From contig DAIRCY010000095.1 in NCBI GenBank assembly GCA_036796435.1, forward strand, positions 1 through 9,927: DNA of 9,927 bases, written 5' to 3'. The translations under genes and the position numbers were made by a program. Positions 1-5,120 of the stretch are shown piece after piece. The number at the start of each line of letters is the position of its first letter. Within the stretch, counting starts at the first letter, position 1. The DNA is from JAJYVT01 sp036796435. Its GTDB lineage: Bacteria; Actinomycetota; Acidimicrobiia; Acidimicrobiales; RAAP-2. The notes beneath the pieces were generated by a model. It was not told the DNA's origin. It ran no database searches and saw only the letters and a program-made list of their open reading frames with translations.

Positions 1-197
1 CAGTCGGGGTCGTCGACGTGGTCGCCCACCCACCCGACGAGCGAGCACTCGACGCTGCCGCGTCACATGCCGCAGAATGGTCGATGGACCGGCTCGCCCA
101 GCGATATGTCGGCGCCTACGGACGTGCCCGGGACGCCTGGCAGCGCCAGCACCCGGGAACACGGACGCCGAAGAGCCTGCCGGGGGCACGGCAGTAA
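1..197 (+). CDS. C-terminal end of a probable glycosyltransferase (PimA-like), partial
   Basis: The open frame enters from the left edge (first full codon at position 3) and ends at TAA 195-197, leaving about 64 residues. The visible tail, with AAEWSMDRLAQRYVGAYGRA near its middle, resembles the last helix of GT4-type glycosyltransferases, where an aromatic/arginine-rich helix (W..LA.RY...Y) packs back on the N-terminal domain. In many actinobacteria a PimA-type phosphatidylinositol mannosyltransferase lies a few genes upstream of pdxS, so the location fits. That role, mannosylation of phosphatidylinositol at the inner membrane face, is inferred from tail pattern and neighbourhood only, because no catalytic residues are in the window. 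The next gene begins 12 bases after the stop. Confidence 0.5.
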   Translation, partial: VGVVDVVAHPPDERALDAAASHAAEWSMDRLAQRYVGAYGRARDAWQRQHPGTRTPKSLPGARQ

Positions 198-202
198 CGT
201 GG
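194..202 (+). promoter_or_regulatory. -10-like motif (TAACGT) just upstream of the M48 peptidase gene
   Basis: GTAACGTGG contains the hexamer TAACGT (195-200), which begins on the stop codon of the upstream gene. Nine bases separate it from the ATG at 210, so transcription could begin at or within two or three bases of the start codon. No ribosome binding site is visible, which fits a leaderless or near-leaderless message. The nine bases match the GTANCRTSG consensus seen at four other gene starts here. I saw no clear -35 element. Confidence 0.4.
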
Positions 203-209
203 TCGCGCG

Positions 210-1373
210 ATGAGTGAAGCCGGCGAGGATCGCCAGAGCGCCGCTGCACGGCGACGGAGGCGGCGACGAAGGGGCGGCTCGCGGGCCGGCGACGCCGCGC
301 GGACGTCCCGGGGGGCGACCGCGGCCACCTCGGGTGCGGCGGCCCCAGGTTCGAACGCGGCGCGGGGCTCCAGGGGTGGGGCCGGGGCCGGGGGTACGTC
401 GCGCGGCGGTGCCACCCGCGGGCGGTCGGGGTCGCGGGCGTCGTCCCGTGGCCGCGCTCCGACCCGCGCGCCGCAGCCTGCGCCTGCTTCGTCCGATGGC
501 AACCGGGTTGTGCACCGTCCGGCCGGACCGTCCTTTGAAACCGATTCCCACCACGCGCACCATCTCGCCGACGAGCAGAACGAGGAGCGCCGGCGGGCCA
601 ACGGCGCCCGGTTGTGGGCGCTCGTCCTCGGCGCGGCGGCGGCTCCGGCCCTCGTGCTCGGAGTGGTCGTCGCAGCGGCTGCGGGGATCGTCGTGGGCGT
701 GGTCGTGGGCGTGGTCGTCCTCTTGGCGCTCGTGTACCTGCTCTCGAGCGGTTCTGTTCGTCTTGCGCTCGGGATGGTGCGGGGCATGCCTGCGCCCTAC
801 GGCGCATTCCCAGGGCTCATGAACCAGGTGGAGGGGCTCTGCGCGACGATCGGTGTGGCCCAGCCGGAGCTCTTTCTCGTCGACGAGCCGGTTGCGAACG
901 CCTGTGCATTGGCGGGACCTCGAGGACGCGCCGTGCTGGTTGTCACGTCGGGCCTTCTCGCGCGGCTCGGTCTCATCGAGATGGAGGGCGTGCTCGCGCA
1001 CGAGCTGGTGCACCTGAAGCGCCGCGACGCCGCTGTCTCTGCCGTCGCGCTCTCGACCGCGGGGGTCTTGGCATGGGCCACCGGGCGCGACGGCCTCGTG
1101 CACCGCGCCGTCGGGAGAGGGCGGGAATACGGGGCGGATCAGGCTGCCGCGCTCGCCGTCCGCTATCCGCCGGGGCTTCACGACGCGCTCGCCTCGATGC
1201 GGGTGGCGAGCGACGAGGGAAGCGGCCAGCGGGCAGGGTCGCCCTTTACTGGGCGCAGATGGGCGGCGACGCGCTGGATCTGGATCGACCCGGCGCTCGG
1301 CGGTCGGGCGTCGGCGGAAGTCGGCGAGCTCGACGACACTGCGGTACGGGTCGAGGCGCTCGCCCAGTGGTAG
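210..1373 (+). CDS. Membrane-anchored M48 family (HtpX-like) zinc metallopeptidase with basic N-terminal extension
   Basis: A 387-residue protein with the M48 zinc site: HELVH at residues 264-268 supplies two His ligands and the catalytic Glu265, and REYGADQ at 305-311 supplies the third ligand Glu306 in the family's ExxAD context. Residues 1-130 are low complexity and very basic, including eight consecutive arginines at 14-21 followed by Gly/Ser/Ala/Arg-rich sequence, and look disordered. Residues 135-178 are strongly hydrophobic, long enough for two membrane helices; a third weak hydrophobic stretch lies at 274-292, after the HExxH. HtpX-type enzymes degrade misfolded or surplus membrane proteins at the cytoplasmic membrane, but the substrate here is unknown. 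HExxH and Glu306 are only about 40 residues apart, shorter than in E. coli HtpX, so I call it HtpX-like without the symbol. The ATG at 210 has no Shine-Dalgarno sequence, and a later start removing part of the basic tail cannot be excluded. Confidence 0.85.
   Translation: MSEAGEDRQSAAARRRRRRRRGGSRAGDAARTSRGATAATSGAAAPGSNAARGSRGGAGAGGTSRGGATRGRSGSRASSRGRAPTRAPQPAPASSDGNRVVHRPAGPSFETDSHHAHHLADEQNEERRRANGARLWALVLGAAAAPALVLGVVVAAAAGIVVGVVVGVVVLLALVYLLSSGSVRLALGMVRGMPAPYGAFPGLMNQVEGLCATIGVAQPELFLVDEPVANACALAGPRGRAVLVVTSGLLARLGLIEMEGVLAHELVHLKRRDAAVSAVALSTAGVLAWATGRDGLVHRAVGRGREYGADQAAALAVRYPPGLHDALASMRVASDEGSGQRAGSPFTGRRWAATRWIWIDPALGGRASAEVGELDDTAVRVEALAQW
690..718 (+). repeat. 12-bp tandem repeat inside the M48 peptidase membrane segment
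   Basis: GTCGTGGGCGTG occurs at 690-701 and again at 702-713, followed by a partial third copy (GTCGT). It encodes repeated Val-Val-Gly-Val within the transmembrane stretch, residues 161-170. The exact DNA identity suggests a recent slippage duplication that kept the frame and the hydrophobic character. Confidence 0.75.
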
Positions 1374-1440
1374 GCGCGGCCGACGCGGGCCGCATCGTGC
1401 GTACGGACCCGCGGATGACGAGGCGCCTGCAGCAGGCCCG

Positions 1441-1449
1441 GTAGCATGG
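1441..1449 (+). promoter_or_regulatory. -10-like motif (TAGCAT) giving a probable leaderless pdxS transcript
   Basis: GTAGCATGG contains TAGCAT at 1442-1447, six bases before the pdxS ATG at 1454. A start site at the usual 6-8 bases downstream of a -10 hexamer would fall on or beside the A of the ATG. No Shine-Dalgarno sequence lies upstream, which supports leaderless translation, common in actinobacteria. A TGAC-containing -35-like stretch at 1415-1420 is about 21 bases upstream of the hexamer, wider than usual, so the -35 is doubtful. Confidence 0.5.
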
Positions 1450-1453
1450 CCGT

Positions 1454-2350
1454 ATGACGACGGCGCACGAGGGACGCGAGACGGGAACCTTCACGGTCAA
1501 GCGCGGCCTCGCCGACATGCTGCGCGGCGGCGTGATCATGGACGTCGTCGACGCGGAGCAGGCCAAGATCGCCGAGGACGCCGGCGCGGTGTCGGTCATG
1601 GCCCTCGAGCGGGTCCCTGCGGACATTCGTCGCGACGGCGGGGTCGCACGGATGAGCGATCCTGCGCTCATCGAGGGGATCCAGCATGCCGTCACCATCC
1701 CCGTGATGGCCAAGGCCCGCATTGGCCACTTCGCCGAGGCGCAGGTTCTCCAGGCGCTCGGGGTCGACTACATCGACGAGAGCGAGGTGCTCACGCCGGC
1801 TGACACGGCCCACCACATCGACAAATGGGCGTTCACCGTGCCCTTCGTCTGCGGTGCGACCAACCTCGGCGAGGCGCTCCGCCGCATCTCCGAGGGAGCG
1901 GCCATGATCCGCTCCAAGGGGGAGGCCGGCACCGGGGACGTCCAAGAGGCGGTGCGCCACCTCCGTCAGGTCATCGGGGACATCCGCAAGATCACCCGGG
2001 CCGACAGCGCAGAGCTGTACGCCTGGGCGAAGGACCTCCGCGCGCCCGTCGGCCTGGTGCGCGAGATCGCCGAGACCGGCAAGCTGCCGGTCCCGCTCTT
2101 CTGCGCAGGCGGGATCGCGACCCCTGCGGACGCCGCCCTCGTGATGCAGCTCGGCGCGGAGGCGGTCTTCGTAGGCTCCGGAATCTTCAAGAGCGAGGAT
2201 CCCGCGCGTCGAGCGCGGGCGATCGTCGAGGCGACGACCCATTTCGAAGACGCCGAGCACGTCGCGAAGGTCAGCCGAGGGCTCGGGGAGGCCATGCGCG
2301 GCGAGGAGGCCTCCGAGCTCAGCGAGCGCCTGGCCGACCGCGGCTGGTAG
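1454..2350 (+). CDS. pdxS: Pyridoxal 5'-phosphate synthase lyase subunit PdxS
   Basis: A 298-residue protein matching PdxS over its full length and usual size. The synthase forms PLP from ribose 5-phosphate, glyceraldehyde 3-phosphate and ammonia supplied by PdxT, in a cytosolic 12+12 complex. The (beta/alpha)8-barrel catalytic residues are all present at a constant offset of six from B. subtilis numbering: Asp30 (in GVIMDVV), Lys87 (in MAKARIGHF), which first binds the pentose, and Lys155 (in RSKGEAGTG), the second lysine. The phosphate-binding segments AGGIATPAD and VFVGSGIFKS are intact. The ATG at 1454 gives a short tail before the conserved VKRGLADMLRGG and is preceded by a -10-like motif, not a ribosome binding site. 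pdxT follows after four bases, so the two subunits are surely co-transcribed. Confidence in function is very high. Confidence 0.97.
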   Translation: MTTAHEGRETGTFTVKRGLADMLRGGVIMDVVDAEQAKIAEDAGAVSVMALERVPADIRRDGGVARMSDPALIEGIQHAVTIPVMAKARIGHFAEAQVLQALGVDYIDESEVLTPADTAHHIDKWAFTVPFVCGATNLGEALRRISEGAAMIRSKGEAGTGDVQEAVRHLRQVIGDIRKITRADSAELYAWAKDLRAPVGLVREIAETGKLPVPLFCAGGIATPADAALVMQLGAEAVFVGSGIFKSEDPARRARAIVEATTHFEDAEHVAKVSRGLGEAMRGEEASELSERLADRGW

Positions 2351-2354
2351 GGCG

Positions 2355-3017
2355 GTGGGGGAGCCGGCGGCGACCGTCGGCGTCCTCGCCCTCCAAGGCG
2401 ACGTCCTGGAGCACGAGGCCGCCTTCCGCGAGGTGGGCGTGGCCACCCGTCGTGTGCGGCGACCCTCGGACCTCGAAGGCGTCGACGGTCTCGTCCTTCC
2501 CGGCGGAGAGTCGACGACCCTTTCGATGCTGCTCGACTCCTCCGGGCTGTTCGAGCCGATCGCCCGGGCGATTGCCAGTGGGCTGCCCATCTTCGGCACC
2601 TGTGCAGGGTTGATCCTCCTCGCCGCCACCGTGGAGGACGGCAGGCCGGACCAGCGCTCCTTCGCCGCACTCGACTGCACTGTCCGGCGCAACGGCTACG
2701 GCCCGCAGCGGTTCTCCTTCGAGGGGGTGGCCGAACCGGTCGGAGACTCGCTGGGTGAAGAGGGTCCGCTGCCTGCCGTGTTCATCCGGGCGCCCCTCGT
2801 GACCGCAGTCGCCGAGGGGGTCGACGTGCTCGCGACCGAGGGGCCCGTCGAGACGCCCGGACGCGGGGCTCCGGTCGTCCTGCGTCAGGGCAACGTGCTC
2901 GGTGTCACCTTCCATCCCGAGCTCACCGGTGACCGGCGTCTGCAACGGCTGTTCGCGGAGATGGCGCGGGCCAGCCGGCAAGGGTCGGCAGCAGTGGCGG
3001 CCGCCACGCGGCGGTAG
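2355..3017 (+). CDS. pdxT: Pyridoxal 5'-phosphate synthase glutaminase subunit PdxT
   Basis: A 220-residue class I (triad) glutaminase that hydrolyses glutamine and channels ammonia to PdxS. The N-terminal VGVLALQGD motif (8-16), the PGGES loop (49-53), the nucleophile Cys83 in GTCAG and the His187/Glu189 pair in FHPEL complete the catalytic triad. RNGYGPQRFSFE at 112-123 corresponds to the conserved RN.(F/Y)G.Q..SFE segment. The start is taken as GTG 2355, four bases after the pdxS stop, because it places VGVLALQGD close to the N-terminus as in homologues; no ATG is available nearby and the upstream purine run (GGGCG) is a weak ribosome binding site, so coupling to pdxS translation is likely. 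The last 20 residues are Ala/Arg-rich and poorly conserved. The stop codon overlaps a promoter-like motif at 3014-3022. Confidence 0.96.
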   Translation: MGEPAATVGVLALQGDVLEHEAAFREVGVATRRVRRPSDLEGVDGLVLPGGESTTLSMLLDSSGLFEPIARAIASGLPIFGTCAGLILLAATVEDGRPDQRSFAALDCTVRRNGYGPQRFSFEGVAEPVGDSLGEEGPLPAVFIRAPLVTAVAEGVDVLATEGPVETPGRGAPVVLRQGNVLGVTFHPELTGDRRLQRLFAEMARASRQGSAAVAAATRR

Positions 3018-3022
3018 CATCG
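3014..3022 (+). promoter_or_regulatory. -10-like motif (TAGCAT) overlapping the pdxT stop, candidate yebC promoter
   Basis: GTAGCATCG contains TAGCAT at 3015-3020, whose first three bases are the pdxT TAG stop. The hexamer is identical to the one before pdxS. A start about 7 bases downstream would put the 10-bp hairpin at 3025-3050 at the very 5' end of a leader of about 110 bases ahead of yebC. The leader and strong ribosome binding site of yebC fit an independent promoter. Confidence 0.4.
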
Positions 3023-3024
3023 GC

Positions 3025-3050
3025 TTGCTCGAGCGCGGGGGCTCGAGCAA
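3025..3050 (+). terminator. Perfect 10-bp inverted repeat after pdxT (terminator or 5' leader hairpin)
   Basis: TTGCTCGAGC (3025-3034) and GCTCGAGCAA (3041-3050) are exact reverse complements around the six-base loop GCGGGG, making a strong stem-loop eight bases past the pdxT stop. There is no following T-run, so a canonical intrinsic terminator is not shown, although U-less hairpin terminators have been proposed in high-GC actinobacteria. If the promoter-like motif at 3014 is used, the same hairpin would instead cap the yebC mRNA. The palindrome could also be a protein-binding site. The structure is certain in sequence; its role is not. Confidence 0.5.
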
Positions 3051-3081
3051 ACAAGCGCTGTTTCGGAGGGCACCGGGAGAG

Positions 3082-3135
3082 GAGCGTCGCCCGGCAGGGC
3101 GTGAAGGACGCTCGAAGAACGCAGGAAGGACGCTC
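3082..3135 (+). promoter_or_regulatory. yebC leader with alternative stem pairings near the ribosome binding site
   Basis: GAGCGTC (3082-3088) can pair with either of two identical GACGCTC copies, 3107-3113 or 3129-3135. The first pairing is stabilised by an inner GCCC/GGGC stem (3089-3092 with 3097-3100, loop GGCA). The second copy abuts the yebC Shine-Dalgarno sequence, so the two folds would differ in access to it. The copies lie in a 12-base direct repeat. This is consistent with a leader that tunes yebC translation, but no ligand or known riboswitch family is recognised. Confidence 0.35.
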
Positions 3136-3136
3136 G
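3103..3136 (+). repeat. 12-bp direct repeat containing two Shine-Dalgarno-like copies
   Basis: GAAGGACGCTCG occurs at 3103-3114 and at 3125-3136, with a 22-base period. Each copy carries GAAGGA, and the second overlaps the likely yebC ribosome binding site. The repeat may come from a local duplication of the leader end. Confidence 0.7.
3123..3130 (+). promoter_or_regulatory. Ribosome binding site of yebC
   Basis: AGGAAGGA ends nine bases before the ATG at 3140 and is one of only two strong Shine-Dalgarno sequences in the window (the other is before yajC). It fixes the yebC start together with the conserved N-terminus MSGHSKW. Confidence 0.7.
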
Positions 3137-3139
3137 TAG

Positions 3140-3889
3140 ATGTCGGGTCACTCCAAGTGGGCCACCACGAAGTACCGCAAGGGAGCGCAGGACGCGGCAC
3201 GCTCGAGGCGCTTCGTGAAGCACATCCGATCGCTCGAGGTCGCGGCGCGTGAGGGAGGCGGCGACATCAACAACAACGCGGCGCTCCGCACCGCGTTCGA
3301 GCGCGCGCGGGCCGACTCGATGCCGATGGACACGATCGACCGTGCCATCAAGCGCGGGACGGGTGAGCTCGACGGCGTCCGGTACGAGGCGGTCTCCTAC
3401 GAGGGGTATGCGCCGGGTGGCGTGGCGGTCATCGTCGAGACCCTCACCGACAACCGCAACCGCACCGCAGCCGAATTGCGCAACCTGTTCACGAGGAACG
3501 GCGGGTCCCTCGCAGAGCCTGGCGCGGTCAGCTGGCAGTTCGAAAGAAAGGGCGTCGTCGATCTCGACCGCTCGCTCGACGAGGACGCCGTCACGGAGGC
3601 CGCAGCCGACGCCGGTGCCGAAGACGTCGTGGACGCCGGAGAACGGTGGCAGGTGGTCTGCGCGGCGACGGACCTCGCCGCCGTGCGGGCGGCGCTCGAG
3701 GCGAAGGGGATGGTGCCCGTCAGCTCGGAGCTCACGATGTTGCCGACGACGACCGTCGACGTGACCGACCCCCAGGAGGCGCAGCGGGTGCTCAGGCTTC
3801 TCGAGGGGATCGAGGACCACGACGACGTCCAGAACGTGCACGCGAACTACGACATCCCCGAGACGGTGCTCGCGGCGTACGCGAGCTGA
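3140..3889 (+). CDS. yebC: YebC/PmpR/TACO1 family protein
   Basis: A 249-residue protein of the normal family length. It has the N-terminal signature MSGHSKW, then AAREGGGD (36-43), the RAIKRGTGEL segment and YEGYAPGGVAVIVETLTDNRNRTA, all hallmarks of the family. Long labelled a transcriptional regulator, the family is now mainly linked to the ribosome: human TACO1 activates mitochondrial translation and bacterial YebC proteins help synthesis of proline-rich stretches. The N-terminal helix KYRKGAQDAARSRRFVKH departs from the usual KHRK.AQDAKRGK.F.K, notably lacking the AKRGK lysines, so RNA contacts there may differ. yebC commonly sits next to ruvC in bacteria, as here, without proving a role in recombination. 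It has its own long leader and good ribosome binding site, so its expression is probably at least partly separate from pdxST. Confidence 0.95.
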   Translation: MSGHSKWATTKYRKGAQDAARSRRFVKHIRSLEVAAREGGGDINNNAALRTAFERARADSMPMDTIDRAIKRGTGELDGVRYEAVSYEGYAPGGVAVIVETLTDNRNRTAAELRNLFTRNGGSLAEPGAVSWQFERKGVVDLDRSLDEDAVTEAAADAGAEDVVDAGERWQVVCAATDLAAVRAALEAKGMVPVSSELTMLPTTTVDVTDPQEAQRVLRLLEGIEDHDDVQNVHANYDIPETVLAAYAS

Positions 3890-3922
3890 CGGCTGCGCCG
3901 CGCCCGGCGCGTCGCTCACGCC

Positions 3923-3962
3923 GGCCCCCGAGGCCCCCGAGGCATCCGGGGCATCCGGGGCC
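3923..3962 (+). terminator. GC-rich 9-bp tandem repeats forming nested stems between yebC and ruvC
   Basis: The spacer holds GGCCCCCGA twice (3923-3931, 3932-3940) followed by GGCATCCGG twice (3941-3949, 3950-3958). The pairs are complementary in their C- and G-runs: GGCCCC (3923-3928) with GGGGCC (3957-3962), and inside it GCCCC (3933-3937) with GGGGC (3948-3952). A folded RNA here could end the yebC message before the promoter-like motif at 3998. There is no T-run, so the terminator role is inferred from position and structure. Confidence 0.4.
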
Positions 3963-3997
3963 CGAGCTGAAAGCCACCCCCGCGTGCCTGACGTGGG

Positions 3998-4006
3998 GTA
4001 GCGTCG
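3998..4006 (+). promoter_or_regulatory. -10-like motif (TAGCGT) giving a probable leaderless ruvC transcript
   Basis: GTAGCGTCG contains TAGCGT at 3999-4004, seven bases before the ruvC ATG at 4012. The nearest purine run (GGGG, 3995-3998) is 13 bases from the ATG and too far for a good ribosome binding site. Transcription starting at or next to the ATG would make ruvC leaderless and would drive the coupled ruvC-ruvA-ruvB operon. No -35 element is evident. Confidence 0.5.
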
Positions 4007-4011
4007 AACGC

Positions 4012-4542
4012 ATGTTCGTGATGGGGATCGACCCCGGACTGTCGCGTTGCGGCTACGGGCTGGTCGTGGCGTCGTGCGAGTCCACCGGGCCGGGCGCCCT
4101 GCGTGCGGTCGCAGCGGGGGTGCTCGAGACCGACCCCGCGGCCCCCCTCCCGGAGCGGCTCATGCTCCTTCGCGACGAGCTCCGGCGCCTTCTCGAGGAG
4201 CACCGGCCGGAGGTGGTCGCCGTCGAGCGGGTCTTCTTCCAGGTGAACGCCCGCACGGCGATGTCGGTCGGGCAGGCGAGCGGGCTTGCGCTTGCAGAGG
4301 CAGCCGCCCTCGGCTGCGAGGTGGCGCAGTACACCTCCAACGAGGTGAAGCAGGCCTTGGCGGGGTGGGGCGCCGCCGACAAGGAACAGGTGGCCCGCAT
4401 GGTCGCCGCGATCCTCGGCGTGCCCTCGGTCCCGGGCCCCGCCGACGTCGCCGACGCGCTCGCCCTCGCGCTCTGCCACCTGTTCGGTGCACCCGTCCGC
4501 CGCGCGGTCGCTGCGACGACGCTCGGGGGAGCGCGACGGTGA
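4012..4542 (+). CDS. ruvC: Crossover junction endodeoxyribonuclease RuvC
   Basis: A 176-residue Holliday-junction resolvase of typical length, a dimer that nicks two strands of four-way junctions during recombinational repair, working on RuvAB. The RNase H-like fold carries its four acidic metal ligands: Asp7 in MGIDPGLSRCG, Glu72 in VAVERVFFQVN, and Asp145 and Asp148 in PADVADALALALCH. The ATG at 4012 gives MFVMGIDPG, the normal N-terminus; the frame stays open about 120 codons further upstream, but that stretch runs antisense-like through yebC in another frame and has no family similarity. The stop TGA (4540-4542) overlaps the ruvA GTG start by four bases (GTGA), so translation of the two is coupled. 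The last 15 residues are variable. Confidence 0.96.
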   Translation: MFVMGIDPGLSRCGYGLVVASCESTGPGALRAVAAGVLETDPAAPLPERLMLLRDELRRLLEEHRPEVVAVERVFFQVNARTAMSVGQASGLALAEAAALGCEVAQYTSNEVKQALAGWGAADKEQVARMVAAILGVPSVPGPADVADALALALCHLFGAPVRRAVAATTLGGARR

Positions 4543-5120
4543 TCGGTTCGTTGCGGGGGACGCTCGTGTGGCGCGGAGCGGACGGAGAGGTGCTGGTGGA
4601 CGTCGGCGGGGTCGGCTACCGCGTGAGCGTCCCGACGAGGACGGCCGCCGGGCTCGGTTCCTTGGGGAGCGCGGTGTTCCTCCACGTGCACACCCATGTC
4701 CGTGAAGACGCGATCGTCCTATACGGGTTCGCGCACGACGACGAGCGGCGCTGCTTCGAGGCGCTCCTCTGCGCCCACGGCGTGGGGCCGTCGCTCGCCC
4801 TCTCCCTCCTCTCCGCGCTCTCACCCGCCGCACTTTCGACCGCGGTGCTCGAGGACGACGCCGAGACGCTGTGCAGCGTGCCGGGCGTCGGGAGAAAGAC
4901 GGCAGCGCGGCTTCTCATCGACCTGAAGAGCAAGCTCGACCTTCCCGACCTCTCGGCAGCGGGCGTCTCCGCAGGTTCCCCGCGCGCCGAGGCGCGCGCG
5001 GCGCTCGCGGAGCTCGGATACGGGCCTGACGAGATCCGCCGGGCGCTCGAGGGTCGGCGCGAGGATGTCGGGGTGGAAGAGCTCCTCAGGCTCGCCCTGC
5101 GGGACCTCGCCGCCCGATGA
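4539..5120 (+). CDS. ruvA: Holliday junction branch migration protein RuvA
   Basis: A 193-residue protein, normal for RuvA, which binds the four-way junction as a tetramer and loads RuvB motors. The N-terminal OB domain begins MIGSLRGTLV and includes DVGGVGYRVSV (21-31); the acidic pin that separates strands at the crossover is seen as Glu56-Asp57 in HVREDA. Two helix-hairpin-helix elements follow: HGVGPSLALSLL (80-91) and VPGVGRKTAARLLIDLKSKL (114-133). In the first, the usual GVGPK lysine is serine (residue 85). Domain III, which contacts RuvB, is residues 147-193 (RAEARAALAELGY...). The GTG start at 4539 lies within the ruvC stop, with GGGGGAG (4525-4531) seven bases ahead as ribosome binding site. 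Its stop TGA in turn overlaps the ruvB ATG (ATGA, 5117-5120). Confidence 0.95.
   Translation: MIGSLRGTLVWRGADGEVLVDVGGVGYRVSVPTRTAAGLGSLGSAVFLHVHTHVREDAIVLYGFAHDDERRCFEALLCAHGVGPSLALSLLSALSPAALSTAVLEDDAETLCSVPGVGRKTAARLLIDLKSKLDLPDLSAAGVSAGSPRAEARAALAELGYGPDEIRRALEGRREDVGVEELLRLALRDLAAR

Noticed and set aside
1425..1437. Small hairpin (GCCTG/CAGGC) before pdxS as a terminator
   Set aside because: Five base pairs with a three-base loop and no T-run is too weak in this GC-rich sequence to call.
614..1444. A 276-codon plus-strand frame inside the M48 gene ending just before pdxS
   Set aside because: It is an Arg/Ala-rich shadow of the peptidase frame; the HELVH and REYGAD zinc site is in the other frame.
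1178..2692. A 504-codon minus-strand open frame across pdxS and pdxT
   Set aside because: It runs opposite two unmistakable genes, has no recognisable motifs, and long antisense frames are expected at this GC content. The same applies to those at 63-1181, 4616-6529 and 6925-8457.
3646..4011. An upstream start extending RuvC by 122 residues
   Set aside because: The extension runs out of frame through yebC and the repeat spacer, while ATG 4012 gives the exact family N-terminus MFVMGIDPG with a promoter-like motif just ahead.
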